Program-made: the position numbers and the translations under genes
Part shown: piece after piece, positions 1-8,860 of the stretch
How the letters are laid out: each line of letters opens with the position of its first letter
Numbering within the stretch: position 1 is the stretch's first letter
Assembly (NCBI GenBank): GCA_963698255.1
Contig: CAVOQD010000024.1
Span: forward strand, 558,001 to 622,000
DNA length: 64,000 nucleotides
Source of the DNA: JAWKOK01 sp963698255
Lineage (GTDB): Bacteria > Chloroflexota > Anaerolineae > Caldilineales > Caldilineaceae
Reading direction: 5' to 3'
Notes under the pieces: generated by a model
The model's database searches: none
Seen by the model: only the letters and a program-made list of their open reading frames with translations
Told to the model about the DNA's origin: nothing

Positions 1-16
1 GATCGGGCAAATGGTA

Positions 17-241
17 TTACTCGTTGTCCGGCAGCGCCTCGCTGGAACTAAGGTACGCATAGAGCGCCTGCAATTCCTCATCGGTCTGGTGGCGATATTC
101 GAGCCACGGCATCTCTTCCGCGTCAATCTGACGGCCGTCCGACGTCATGCCGGAGCGCATGAAGGCCAGGAACTGTGCTTCATTCGATTCTACAATCAAT
201 GCCCTTGGTTGCGACGTTTGATACCATGCGTGGAGAGACGA
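17..241 (-). pseudogene. Remnant of a c-type cytochrome (C-terminal piece only)
   Basis: The minus-strand frame ends in a stretch that reads MTSDGRQIDAEEMPW followed by TDEELQALYAYL. This is the usual C-terminal end of a class I c-type cytochrome, where the Met is the distal haem ligand. The frame is closed by a stop at 242-244, and the neighbouring lipoprotein gene ends at 281. There is therefore no room for the CxxCH haem-binding N-terminal half. The only starts available are weak (TTG at 197-199). I read it as a decayed or truncated gene fragment rather than a working protein. The neighbouring cupredoxin-like lipoprotein would fit an old electron-transfer locus. An alternative is that rearrangement or assembly error removed the 5' part. 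Confidence 0.5.
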
Positions 242-280
242 TTATAGCCATCTGTCCCGGACTGGGCAAACGCCCCTTCT

Positions 281-1186
281 TTACGAGCCTGGCACCGACA
301 CCTGCGCCGTCATACCGAGCATGAAGTGGGGGGCGCCGCCACTGTCCGGACTGGGAAGGAAACAGATGAACCCATAGTCGCCTTCTTCAAAATCAATCTC
401 GTACCAGGCCGTCAAGCCCGAATTTATGGGTGCCATACCCCCAAAGAACATGAATGGTGGTGGTCCGCCCGCCTCTTCCCCGGCCATGAGGAACTGCATG
501 GCGTCTTCGGTGCTGATCCCGTCATCGAGTTTGAGCATGGCTACTTCATGGGGTTCCATGCCGGAATTGGTCACTTCGACGATAGTGGGTCCAGCGACTG
601 GCGTCCCTTCCATGACATAACTGAAGTCGACCAACTCGGTGCGCATGTCAGCCTCGGGTGGCTCAGCGCCAGATGCGACAGCTTCTATGACTTCGAGTTC
701 TGTGGTCATGCCTTTGGCCAGGTCCGGGACCCCTTCTCCGTCTTCGCCAAAGGAAAAGATCGTATAGATCCCAGGCGCTAGATCGATCGTGTAGGCGTTG
801 CTCTGTCCTGGTTTTGCGTTGACGCCGCCATACCAGCCCAACCGATCTGGCATCTGCGGATCGGTTTCGAAGGTTGCAAAGACGCCCATCATATCCTCAA
901 TGGTCTTGCCATCTTCCAGCTTGACGAGCCAAAGTGAATGTTCCTGCTCGCCAGGATTAACAAACTCGATGCGGGTTAGCCCACCGGGGATCGAATCGGG
1001 GCCGTCAAAGGCGTAGTCTGCTGCGGTGAACGTGACGGTCGGGGCCGCATTGCCGGCTGTCGCGGCGGCGTCAGCTTTTTCATCCCCTGGTCCGCCCGCG
1101 GCTGCCGGCTCCAGGGCGACACAGCCCGCCAATACAACGCCGGTGAGTAGAATGCAAAATGTAAAGAGCAATCGTCGAATTTTCAT
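281..1186 (-). CDS. Lipoprotein with two cupredoxin-like repeats
   Basis: The start ATG at 1184-1186 has a good ribosome site (AGGGAGAG) a few bases upstream; the frame is open further upstream but without a better start. The N-terminus is a signal peptide with the lipobox LAGC, so the 301-aa product should be lipid-anchored outside the membrane. The mature part is two similar beta-rich repeats, each beginning with a segment like EFVNPGEQEHSLW or EVTNSGMEPHEV. The second repeat keeps His (EPHEV) and a terminal Cys...His...Met series (FICF, PHFML), the arrangement of type I copper ligands. The first repeat keeps the His but has IFSF in place of the Cys position. A copper or electron-transfer role is inferred. 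It is transcribed divergently from the regulator at 1386. Confidence 0.75.
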   Translation of the reverse strand: MKIRRLLFTFCILLTGVVLAGCVALEPAAAGGPGDEKADAAATAGNAAPTVTFTAADYAFDGPDSIPGGLTRIEFVNPGEQEHSLWLVKLEDGKTIEDMMGVFATFETDPQMPDRLGWYGGVNAKPGQSNAYTIDLAPGIYTIFSFGEDGEGVPDLAKGMTTELEVIEAVASGAEPPEADMRTELVDFSYVMEGTPVAGPTIVEVTNSGMEPHEVAMLKLDDGISTEDAMQFLMAGEEAGGPPPFMFFGGMAPINSGLTAWYEIDFEEGDYGFICFLPSPDSGGAPHFMLGMTAQVSVPGS

Positions 1187-1385
1187 GGTCTCTCCCTTTT
1201 CTGATAGTGCGCTGTCCTCGGTTGGTACAGCGTGACGTCCTGCCGCCACTATAGCGCAACGACCGTCGCGAGTTCGTTACCGCAACCGTTACGGAACGAC
1301 CCTGCCTACTACTTTTCTCAAATGCAGATCCTGTTTATACTGCGGGCAGTCCTTTTTAATGTTTTTGCAATCCACGGATATTGGT

Positions 1386-4292
1386 ATGCAGCAGTTGACA
1401 ATTTCACTCCTGGGCGCGCCTGCCATCGCCGTCGATGGCGTCTCTATCCAGGTCGATACGCGCAAGGCCGTCGCCATGGTCGCCTACCTGGCGCTCAATC
1501 CGGGCGTTCAAACCCGCGACGCGCTGGCAGCGCTGCTCTGGCCCGAATTGAATCAGCCGCGCGCGCTGGCGGCTCTGCGACGCACGCTCTCCGTCCTCAA
1601 CAAGAGCGCGATGTCACCCTGGCTCGCCATCGAGCGCACAAGCGTTGAACTGCGACAGGATGCGCAGGTCGATCTCGATGTCGTCGCCTTTCATCGCGCA
1701 CTCGCCGAGTGTCTTGCACACGGACACGACGCCGACACCGCCTGCGCTCGCTGCATCGCGCCGCTGTCCAGGGCCGTCGACGCCTATCGCGACGACTTTC
1801 TGGCTGGATTCTCGCTGCGCGACAGCGTCAATTTTGACGACTGGCAGTTCTTCACTGCGGAGGAACTGCGTCGTGCCTACGTGCAGGCACTGGATCGCCT
1901 GGTCTCTGCGCTGGCCGCCGATGGTCAGTTCGACCTGGCCATCGACCGGGCGCGAATTCGATTGCATGCCGATCCATTGCATGAAGCGGCCCATCGCCAA
2001 CTGATGCGTCTCTTTGTCTGGGCGGACCAGCGCAACGCTGCGTTGCGCCAATATCGGGAGTGCGTGCGTGTCCTCGACGAGGAGCTAGGCGTGCCCCCGC
2101 TGGATGAGACCACTGAACTCTACGAGGAAATCTTCGCCAACCGGGCCATTCCAATGCCTAGCCCGACGCCGGTACAGCAATCTGGCAATGCGCGAGCGGA
2201 CGAAGAACCTGTGGATCGATCCCCGACACCGGCGTCGCTCGACCTGGTTGGACGAGAGTCCGCTTGGCTGGAACTGGAGAACGCACTGACTGCTGCAGGC
2301 CGGGGTCGTCTCGTGATAATCGAAGGCGAGGCGGGCATCGGCAAGACGGCCCTGCTCGACCACTTTCTGGACTTCGCCGCGGATCGGGGTTGTCTCACAC
2401 TGAATGCTCAATGTTTTTTCGGCGAATCGGATCTGGCCTATGCGCCCGTCCGCGAACTGCTGCGGAACGGATTGGCCCAGGAGAACGCCGCAGCCCGGCT
2501 GGCCGATCTCCCGACGCACACGTTGGCTGAAGTGAGAAGACTGCTGCCGGAATTGGAGTCGATTGTGCCGGGCCTGTCGGATTTGCCGCCGGTGGAGAAT
2601 CTGTCGGCAAAGGGACGCTTTTTCGATTCAATCGGGCAAGTGTTGGCGGCATTGACGGCAGGCGATGGGCCGGCGCTGGTGGCGATTGATAACATCCACT
2701 GGGCCGATAATGCCACGCTTGAACTGGTCAGCTATCTAGCCCGTCGTCTTCCGGGCCAGGCTTTCTGCCTGGTATTGGCATGGCGGACAGAGGACTTTGC
2801 CGCGCAGGGTTTGCTCAGGACCATTCGACACGAAGCGATTCGCAGCGGACTCTGTACGGATATCGTGCTGGATAGACTGACGTCGCTGCACGTGCGCACA
2901 ATCGTGGTCGAAGCCGAGATCGCGCCGATTGAGGATCTCGATCGGCTTAGCGCGCGTCTTCAGGATGAGTCCGCGGGCATACCGCTCTTCCTCGTGGAAT
3001 ATGTCCAACTATTGCGCCGCCGCCCGGATCTGATCCGCCAGGCAAAATGGGATCTGCCCAGCGGCATCCGAGATCTGTTGCAATTTCGACTTGGTCTGGT
3101 CAGCGATACCGGCCGGCAACTGCTGGCTGCGGCCGCCGTCATCGGCAGATCGTTTGATTACGAAACAGTGCGTTTTGTCAGTGGCCGCAGCGATGATGAA
3201 TGCATCGGCGCCTTGGAAGAACTTCTGACCCATCGTCTGGTGCGCGAGACCGATTGGCCGGGCTACGATTTCTACCACGATCAGTTGCGAGATTTGCTCT
3301 ATCAGCAGGTCAGCGGCGCGCGTCGCCGCCTGCTCCATCGTCGCACTGCCGACGCCATTTCGACCGCGCTGCGTCGCGAGCGCGCCGATCCCCATCTGCT
3401 CACGCCGCTGCTGGCCCATCACCGTGCTGAGGGCGATCAGATCGAGGAGGCCATCGGCGCCTATCTAGCGGCAGCCGAGCAGGCCGCCACAATCTATGCC
3501 AACCGAGAGGCGATCCTCTATCTGGAGGCGGCGCTTGCCCTGGGGGCCGTCGATCTGCGCGCCATCCACGAGCGGCTGGGCGACTTGCAGACACTGCTGG
3601 GCGAATATGAGCGAGCCCGCAACAACTACGAAACGGCTGCCGCCCACGCTCTGCCCGATCAGATCGCGCAGCTTGAGGGCAAACTCGGCAACCTGCATCA
3701 ACGCCAAGGACGCCTCAATTTGGCGCAGCGCAGTTATGAAGCGGCACTCGGCGATGGAACGCTGGATCAGGCATGGCAATGTCGAATGTTGGCGCGTTGG
3801 AGCTTGGCGGCGGAGCAGGCCGGCGATCACGACGAGGCGCTGAAATTGGCCCAGGAGGCACTGCAGGCCGGCGCCGATCTCGACGATCCCTTGCCCCTTG
3901 CCCAGGCCCACAACGTGTTGAGCATCCTGGCCCGGCATGCGGGCCAAAGTGCTGACGCTGTCGCTCACGCCCAACGCAGCTTGGAGCTCACCGCGGAGGA
4001 GGATGCCATGGAGCGGGTCGCCGCGTGCAATAGTCTGGCCATGGCCTTTGCCGCCGCAGGTGAGACCGCGCGGGCCATTGCACTCACCGAAGATGCGGTG
4101 TCCGAATGTGTTGCCTTGGGCGATCAGCATCGGGCCGCGGCGCTCTACAATCATCTGGCCGACTATCACCATGCGCTGGGCAATGATGCCATTGCCAATG
4201 ACTTTGTCAAACAGGCGGTCTCCATCTTTGCACAGATCAGCGCTGACGGCGTGGATCTGAATCCGGCCATCTGGATGCTGGTTGAATGGTGA
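1386..4292 (+). CDS. Giant BTAD/AAA/TPR transcriptional regulator (AfsR/MalT-like)
   Basis: A 968-aa signal-transducing ATPase regulator. The N-terminal ~95 residues form a winged-helix DNA-binding domain (LLGAPAIAVDG...DTRKAVAMVAYLAL). Next is a bacterial transcriptional activation domain of BTAD type to about residue 250 (RRAYVQALDRLVSAL, DPLHEAAHRQLMRLF). An AAA ATPase module follows with Walker A GEAGIGKTALL and Walker B-like ALVAIDNIHWAD. The C-terminal 350 residues are helical TPR repeats (AQRSYEAAL, ALKLAQEAL, NSLAMAFAAAGE). Members of this class sense a ligand or partner through the ATPase/TPR part and activate neighbouring genes. I chose ATG 1386 because the DNA-binding domain starts directly after it. 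The frame opens at 1359 without extra conserved sequence. It lies 60 bp upstream of the GH4 glycosidase on the same strand, a plausible target. Confidence 0.85.
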   Translation: MQQLTISLLGAPAIAVDGVSIQVDTRKAVAMVAYLALNPGVQTRDALAALLWPELNQPRALAALRRTLSVLNKSAMSPWLAIERTSVELRQDAQVDLDVVAFHRALAECLAHGHDADTACARCIAPLSRAVDAYRDDFLAGFSLRDSVNFDDWQFFTAEELRRAYVQALDRLVSALAADGQFDLAIDRARIRLHADPLHEAAHRQLMRLFVWADQRNAALRQYRECVRVLDEELGVPPLDETTELYEEIFANRAIPMPSPTPVQQSGNARADEEPVDRSPTPASLDLVGRESAWLELENALTAAGRGRLVIIEGEAGIGKTALLDHFLDFAADRGCLTLNAQCFFGESDLAYAPVRELLRNGLAQENAAARLADLPTHTLAEVRRLLPELESIVPGLSDLPPVENLSAKGRFFDSIGQVLAALTAGDGPALVAIDNIHWADNATLELVSYLARRLPGQAFCLVLAWRTEDFAAQGLLRTIRHEAIRSGLCTDIVLDRLTSLHVRTIVVEAEIAPIEDLDRLSARLQDESAGIPLFLVEYVQLLRRRPDLIRQAKWDLPSGIRDLLQFRLGLVSDTGRQLLAAAAVIGRSFDYETVRFVSGRSDDECIGALEELLTHRLVRETDWPGYDFYHDQLRDLLYQQVSGARRRLLHRRTADAISTALRRERADPHLLTPLLAHHRAEGDQIEEAIGAYLAAAEQAATIYANREAILYLEAALALGAVDLRAIHERLGDLQTLLGEYERARNNYETAAAHALPDQIAQLEGKLGNLHQRQGRLNLAQRSYEAALGDGTLDQAWQCRMLARWSLAAEQAGDHDEALKLAQEALQAGADLDDPLPLAQAHNVLSILARHAGQSADAVAHAQRSLELTAEEDAMERVAACNSLAMAFAAAGETARAIALTEDAVSECVALGDQHRAAALYNHLADYHHALGNDAIANDFVKQAVSIFAQISADGVDLNPAIWMLVEW

Positions 4293-4351
4293 TGGTTGAA
4301 GCAGTTGTTTGAATGGGCATCCCACAATGTCTTAGCAGTGAAGGAGTTGAC

Positions 4352-5650
4352 ATGGCATCAATCAAGCTGGCCTACATCGGCGGCGGCAGCACGCGGGCCC
4401 CAGGCACCATGGCCTCGTTCATCGCCCAAGGCGCCAACTTTGACGGCTCGGAGATCGTGCTTGTCGATCTCGACCAAGATCGGCTGACTGTGGTCGAAAC
4501 GCTGGCGCGTAACATGGCCCGAGCCGCCGGGCTGGACCTGACCATCCATGCCACGACCGATCGAAGCGCCGCGCTGACCGACTGCGACGCCGTGCTCACC
4601 AGCTATCGTCCCGGCGGTTTCGAGGCGCGCTATCTCGACGAGATCATCCCGCTCAAACATGGCGTCATCGGCCAGGAGACCCAGGGGCCAGGCGGCTTCT
4701 TCATGGCGCTGCGCTCGATCCACGCCATGCAGGGCATCGTGCGCGACATGGAGGAGCGTTGTCCCAAGGCGATTCTCTTCAACTACACCAATCCCATCAA
4801 TCTGGTCTCCGAAGCGGTCAGCCATCACAGCGACCTGCCCGTCATCTCGTTCTGTGAAGGGCCGCTCACCTTTCCCGACCCCGTGTTGCGCGCCGCCGAC
4901 CTGGATCCAGACAAAGCGGATGTGACCATGGTCGGCCTGAACCACGCCTGCTGGTCGGTCCATCACGAGTATGAGGGCGCGGACCTCATGCCGTTGCTGG
5001 CCGACGCCTATGCGCGCAAGAGCCGGGAGATGGAACCTGATGACCCGAGCCTGCGCCTGCTCAAGCTGGCCGTGACCATGGGATCGGTGCCTGCGTCCTA
5101 CTTCCAGTACTATTATTTCAAGGACGAGGTGCTGGCCGAGCTCATGGCGAAGTCGACCACGCGCGCCCAGGACATCATGGCCAATGTGTCCGACTACTGG
5201 GTGCACTATCGTGAGCAGGCGGAGCAGGCCAGGCCGACCCTGGACGCAAAACGCTCGCGCGGCGGCATTCACGAGCTTGAGCTGGCCATCGACGTCATGG
5301 ACGCCATCTTCAACGACCGCGGCGAGATCTGGCCGGTCAACATTCCCAACCAAGGCGCGTTGGCCGGCTTCCCCGATGATCGGGTGGTCGAGGTCTACGC
5401 CCGCGCCGACCGCAACGGCATTACGCGGCTGCCGCAGGTGCAACTACCGGCGCCGGTGCGCGGCCTCGTGCAGATGCTGAGCGAGTATCAGTCGCTGGCG
5501 GCCGAAGCGGGCTGGTCGGGCGGACGGCGTCAGGCGATTCAGGCATTGGCCAGCCATCCGCTCTGCTTCTCGCTCAACCCGGCCGAGACACTCTATGATG
5601 AAATGGCTGCCGCGCACCGCGCCTACCTGCCGGAACGGCTGTTTGGATAG
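4352..5650 (+). CDS. NAD-dependent glycosidase of family GH4
   Basis: The 432-aa protein starts with the Rossmann-type motif IKLAYIGGGS used for NAD binding, with an AAGGAG ribosome site ten bases before ATG 4352. Typical GH4 signatures follow: GVIGQETQGPGGF, LFNYTNPINL, the Cys of SFCEGP and the His of GLNHACW. In this family that Cys and His bind the divalent metal needed for the redox-elimination mechanism. The family includes 6-phospho-beta-glucosidases, alpha-galactosidases and alpha-glucuronidases. GQETQGPGG is most like the 6-phospho-beta-glucosidase side, but the substrate is not fixed by what I can see. It is cytoplasmic, with no signal peptide. The genes that follow handle glucosamine phosphate, so it probably supplies sugars to the same pathway. 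Confidence 0.88.
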   Translation: MASIKLAYIGGGSTRAPGTMASFIAQGANFDGSEIVLVDLDQDRLTVVETLARNMARAAGLDLTIHATTDRSAALTDCDAVLTSYRPGGFEARYLDEIIPLKHGVIGQETQGPGGFFMALRSIHAMQGIVRDMEERCPKAILFNYTNPINLVSEAVSHHSDLPVISFCEGPLTFPDPVLRAADLDPDKADVTMVGLNHACWSVHHEYEGADLMPLLADAYARKSREMEPDDPSLRLLKLAVTMGSVPASYFQYYYFKDEVLAELMAKSTTRAQDIMANVSDYWVHYREQAEQARPTLDAKRSRGGIHELELAIDVMDAIFNDRGEIWPVNIPNQGALAGFPDDRVVEVYARADRNGITRLPQVQLPAPVRGLVQMLSEYQSLAAEAGWSGGRRQAIQALASHPLCFSLNPAETLYDEMAAAHRAYLPERLFG

Positions 5651-5734
5651 GGTAGAAGATCTGCCTGGGCGAGTCTGACCTTTGCCTGCATTTTTTTGGC
5701 AGGAGGGAATCAGTCCATCTGAAAACATTTGGCA

Positions 5735-5993
5735 CAGCGGCCACCAGGTCATCAATGCCCTGGCTAGACACAAAGATGCCCCATAAATGGGGCTTGGTCG
5801 GCGAGCCAGCCCCGTGAACGGGGTGCGGTTCGCACGTGGGCTTGCGAACTAGACATTGGCGGACGGTAAAATCACGGAGTTGTTTAATCCCCGGCCCTAA
5901 GCCACGAGTGGAGGGGGACCGCCATGGCAGGTGAGGGGATGGGGCGCCGCCAACGCCCAGAGATTCTCAATTATTGACACATCGAGAACAACC
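5735..5993 (+). ncRNA. Structured RNA element, HEARO / IscB omega-RNA-like, no iscB nearby
   Basis: This spacer is densely folded. The visible stems are: CCAGG/CCTGG 5744-5763; GCCCCAT/ATGGGGC 5778-5793; CCCCG-TGAA-CGGGG 5810-5823; an 8-bp GGTTCGCA/TGCGAACT stem 5827-5850; TCCCC 5888-5892 with GGGGA 5914-5918, enclosing CCAC-GA-GTGG 5902-5911; GGGCG/CGCCC 5942-5958; and TTCTC/GAGAA 5964-5988. No coding frame explains it. The order of stems and the block CCCTAAGCCACGAGTGGAGG resemble, from memory, the HEARO motif, the omega-RNA that guides IscB nucleases in IS200/IS605-type elements. No iscB or tnpB gene lies beside it. The element ends immediately before ATGA, the nagB start, which then lacks a Shine-Dalgarno sequence. 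Boundaries, especially 5', are approximate. The family name is inference; the structure is seen. Confidence 0.5.
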
Positions 5994-6737
5994 ATGATCG
6001 AACTGCTCGTGGCGCGGGACTATGACGCGCTCAATGAAATGGCTGCTGACATCGTTATGGACGCTGTCGCCGACAAGCCCACCTTATCGGCCGTGCTGGC
6101 CACCGGCAACACGCCAATGGGCCTCTACAGCGTGTTGGTCGATCGCTATCAGGCCGGCACGTTTGACCCAAGCCGGCTGCGTATCTTCCAACTCGATGCC
6201 TACCTGGGCCTGACCCGTGACGACCCGCGCTCGCTCTACCGTTGGCTGGAGGAGTCGTTCCTGGCCCCGTTGCAGATCGATCCGGCCAACGTCGTCAGCC
6301 TGCCCGGCGACGCCGACGATCCGCAGGCCGCCTGCCGAGCCTACGACCAGGCCGTGGCCGCGGTCGGCGGTTTTGACCTGTCGGTGCTGGGGCTGGGTCC
6401 CAATGGCCATCTCGGCTTCAACGAACCGCCGGTCGCTGCAGACGCGCCCTCCCGGCTGGTCGATCTGACCGAGGCCAGCGTGCAGAGCAATGCCCCCTAT
6501 CGGGGCGGGCGCGACCGGGTGCCGCGCCGGGCGCTGACCGCGGGCATGGTCCAGTTGCTTGGCGCGCGGCGTACACTGCTGCTGGTCTCAGGCGAACACA
6601 AGCGCGAGATCTTGCGCCAAACCGTTGAGGGACCGGTCACGTCCGGCGTGCCTGCCTCGTTCCTCCAGACCGCTGCCAATGTGACCGTCTTGGCCGATGC
6701 CGCCGCGTGGCCCTGGCAGGAAAGGCCCAACAAGTGA
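5994..6737 (+). CDS. nagB: Glucosamine-6-phosphate deaminase
   Basis: This 247-aa protein matches the NagB/6-phosphogluconolactonase fold. It shows the phosphate-binding LATGNTPMGLY, the LDAYLGL segment with the catalytic Asp of the deaminase family, and LGLGPNGHLGFNEP, the strongest family signature. The reaction is GlcN6P to fructose-6-P plus ammonia, in the cytoplasm. The length is close to the usual 240-265. ATG 5994 is the first start that gives the conserved N-terminus (MIELLVARDYDAL). No ribosome site is visible because a structured RNA element runs right up to the start codon, so translation may depend on that RNA's folding or on a leaderless transcript. The 3' end overlaps the next gene by four bases (GTGA), suggesting translational coupling. 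Confidence 0.9.
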   Translation: MIELLVARDYDALNEMAADIVMDAVADKPTLSAVLATGNTPMGLYSVLVDRYQAGTFDPSRLRIFQLDAYLGLTRDDPRSLYRWLEESFLAPLQIDPANVVSLPGDADDPQAACRAYDQAVAAVGGFDLSVLGLGPNGHLGFNEPPVAADAPSRLVDLTEASVQSNAPYRGGRDRVPRRALTAGMVQLLGARRTLLLVSGEHKREILRQTVEGPVTSGVPASFLQTAANVTVLADAAAWPWQERPNK

Positions 6738-7723
6738 CACAGCTATTGGCCATTGACGCAGGCAACACCAAGACGATTGCGCTGGTCGCCCGGCGGGACG
6801 GCTCGATCATCGGCATGGCTCGCACCGGTTGCGGCGACATCTACGGCGCAACATCGCCGGAAGAGGCGGTTGCCGCCATCATTGCGGCCGCCCAGGCTGC
6901 ACAACACCAGGCATCGGTACAACCCGGCGCTCTGGCGGGCGTTGTGCTCAGCGCGGCGGGCGCGGACTGGCCCGCTGACTTTGCCTATCTGCGCAATGCG
7001 ATGGCCGAGCATGGGCTGGATCGCAACCTGCTGGTGGTCAATGATGCCATCGGCGCGCTCTGCGCCGGCTCGCCGGACGGCACGGGCGTCGTGATTGCCG
7101 TCGGCACAGGCGTGGCAACCGGCGCTCGCTCGGCCGAGGGGCGCACGTGGCACTCGGGCTTCTGGCAGCTAACCCAGGGCGCGCACGCGATGAGCGGACT
7201 GGCGTTGAAGGCGGTCTACGGCGCGGAGTTGGGGCTTGCGCCCCAGACGGCACTGACCGAGGCAGCGCTGGCGCACTTCGGCGCGCCCGATGTGGAGGCG
7301 TTGCTCTACGGCATGACCCGGCGGGACAGTCGACCAACCCAGGCAGAGATCGCCACATTCGCAGCACGGCTGCTCAATGCGGCTGATGAGGGGGATGCGG
7401 TTGCCCGCGAGTTGGTGCTTGATCAGGGCCAAGCATTGGGACGCTATGCCCAGATCGCGGCCGGCAAAGTGGGCATAGCGGACCGTCCCTACAGCCTTGT
7501 CTTGACCGGCGGCATGTTGCGCCACCCTTCGCCGCTGCTGATCGATGCCATCATCGCCGGCGCGCGAGCATCCGCACCCAACGCTCGTCCGCTGCGCAGC
7601 CAACTTGAGCCGGCCGCCGGCGTTGTCCTGCTGGCACTGGCCGAGGCCGGCATCGCCCGCAATGACGCTATTTTTCAACGGATCACCGACACATTGCCTG
7701 GCTCAGACTTTTTTGTAACGTAA
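6734..7723 (+). CDS. BadF/BadG/BcrA/BcrD-type ATPase, probable N-acetylglucosamine kinase
   Basis: The GTG start overlaps the nagB stop (GTGA), giving a 329-aa protein beginning VTQLLAIDAGNTKT, the phosphate-1 motif of the actin/hexokinase superfamily. The phosphate-2 and connecting motifs are VVIAVGTGVATG and VLTGGMLRHPSPLL. The family includes N-acetylglucosamine and glucosamine kinases as well as benzoyl-CoA-reductase activators. The single-domain size, the lack of an Fe-S cysteine pair and the coupling to nagB point to an amino-sugar kinase feeding GlcNAc-6-P or GlcN-6-P to NagB. No nagA deacetylase is seen in the window. The exact substrate is inferred from context only. Confidence 0.8.
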   Translation: MTQLLAIDAGNTKTIALVARRDGSIIGMARTGCGDIYGATSPEEAVAAIIAAAQAAQHQASVQPGALAGVVLSAAGADWPADFAYLRNAMAEHGLDRNLLVVNDAIGALCAGSPDGTGVVIAVGTGVATGARSAEGRTWHSGFWQLTQGAHAMSGLALKAVYGAELGLAPQTALTEAALAHFGAPDVEALLYGMTRRDSRPTQAEIATFAARLLNAADEGDAVARELVLDQGQALGRYAQIAAGKVGIADRPYSLVLTGGMLRHPSPLLIDAIIAGARASAPNARPLRSQLEPAAGVVLLALAEAGIARNDAIFQRITDTLPGSDFFVT

Positions 7724-7755
7724 GAATGCGCCGGAACCGGGAATATGAAGTCGTT

Positions 7756-8757
7756 CTACCGGTCAAAAGGGTCGATATCACCAGCGCCGGCTGTGACGCC
7801 GGAAACGACCGTGCGCGCAGATGGCATCTCAATACCGCTGGTGATCAGCGGTCCGCTGCCGGGCCAGGTGAAGAGCGGCTCCAGATCGGCCAGGATCTCG
7901 TCCAGGGCGACGGCGTCGTACTCGTCGTGCAGATGTTCACCGCCGGCTCGGTCGCCCGAAAAGTCGATCACGCCACGGCGACGCAGCACCTCGCCGTAGG
8001 TCGATCCTTTGACCATCTCCAGCGCGAAGATCGGCCCCATCCGGTTGAAGACGCGCTTGGCTTCCTCACGGTCGCCGGCCTCCAGCGCATTCCAGAGACG
8101 AACCACCACGTCCGTGATGTGGCAGCCCGGCATCTGCCCATCCACGCCGCGCGGGTGCTCCAACAGCAGATAGCGCCCACCTGCCCCGCCAAAGACGCCC
8201 TTCAGCTTGGGCCCGCATGCCTCCCGAACCTGTGTGACCATGTGGGTCACAGGGAAGGTCTCTTCCTTGATGTACTCCACATGCTCGACCTCATCGACCA
8301 GACGGGCCAGCGTCTTCACCGACAGAACGCTGCCACGCGTGTGGTTCTGGACAAAGATGGGTACGCCAACGGCGTCGTTGATGGCCCGATAATAGTGGAC
8401 GATGGCATCCTCGTTGCCCAGCGGCTGAACGTAGGGCGCCATGGCCATGACGGCATCGGCGCCGACGGCCTGGGCGTGGCGGCTGAGAAAGGCGGCATGT
8501 ACCGCCGAGACGCCCTGGGTGCCCAGAACGACCGGAATGCGTCCGGCGACCTGTTCGGTCACGATCTGCATGCCTTGCAGCCGCTCTTCATCGGTGAGCG
8601 TGGCAAATTGGCTGGCGTTGACGGGCCAGACGATGCCATGTGCGCCGCATTCGACGCAAAAATCGACGACGCGCCGCAGGCCATCCCAGTCGACGGTCTG
8701 GTTTTCGTGAATCGGCGTGAACGGAATCGTGAAAACGCCGCGGAAGGGTTGGGTCAT
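7756..8757 (-). CDS. Dihydrodipicolinate synthase-family aldolase/dehydratase
   Basis: The 333-aa protein belongs to the DapA/NAL class I aldolase family. It has the N-terminal FTPIHENQTVDWDGL, the barrel segment MAPYVQP containing the conserved Tyr, and YIKEE containing the Schiff-base Lys. The start ATG 8755-8757 follows AAGGAGATCC. The protein is some 40 residues longer at the C-terminus than housekeeping DapA, and the lysine-biosynthesis context is absent. Neighbours are sugar-acid type enzymes, so a keto-deoxy sugar acid aldolase or dehydratase is more likely than DapA itself. It converges on the amino-sugar kinase (33-bp gap). A spacer with complementary repeats separates it from the enolase-superfamily operon upstream. 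Confidence 0.82.
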   Translation of the reverse strand: MTQPFRGVFTIPFTPIHENQTVDWDGLRRVVDFCVECGAHGIVWPVNASQFATLTDEERLQGMQIVTEQVAGRIPVVLGTQGVSAVHAAFLSRHAQAVGADAVMAMAPYVQPLGNEDAIVHYYRAINDAVGVPIFVQNHTRGSVLSVKTLARLVDEVEHVEYIKEETFPVTHMVTQVREACGPKLKGVFGGAGGRYLLLEHPRGVDGQMPGCHITDVVVRLWNALEAGDREEAKRVFNRMGPIFALEMVKGSTYGEVLRRRGVIDFSGDRAGGEHLHDEYDAVALDEILADLEPLFTWPGSGPLITSGIEMPSARTVVSGVTAGAGDIDPFDR

Positions 8758-8773
8758 GGGTGGATCTCCTTTT

Positions 8774-8856
8774 GTGAGAGGGTGACAAGGGGCAGGGACT
8801 GGGTTTAAGATGACCAGCAAGAGTGACTGGTTCGGTCACCTTGTCACCCCCTCACC
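8774..8856. repeat. Spacer inverted repeat of the GTGACAAGG family
   Basis: GTGAGAGGGTGACAAGG-like sequence on the left is answered by GTCACCTTGTCACCCCCTCAC on the right, so the spacer can fold on itself. The same low-complexity family recurs at 30139-30287, 33837-33918, about 34930-34972, 37132-37160 and 51845-51917. No gene or promoter is recognised here. Confidence 0.6.
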
Positions 8857-8860
8857 TTCG

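Noticed and set aside
5994..6737. glmS-type ribozyme as the identity of the structured RNA before nagB
   Set aside because: The amino-sugar context is tempting, but I could not match the glmS core, and the stem order and CCACGAGTGGAGG block look more like HEARO.
7726..8808. A 360-codon open frame on the plus strand
   Set aside because: It lies opposite the DapA-like gene, whose protein has clear motifs and a good ribosome site. The plus frame has no recognisable domain and is an antisense shadow.
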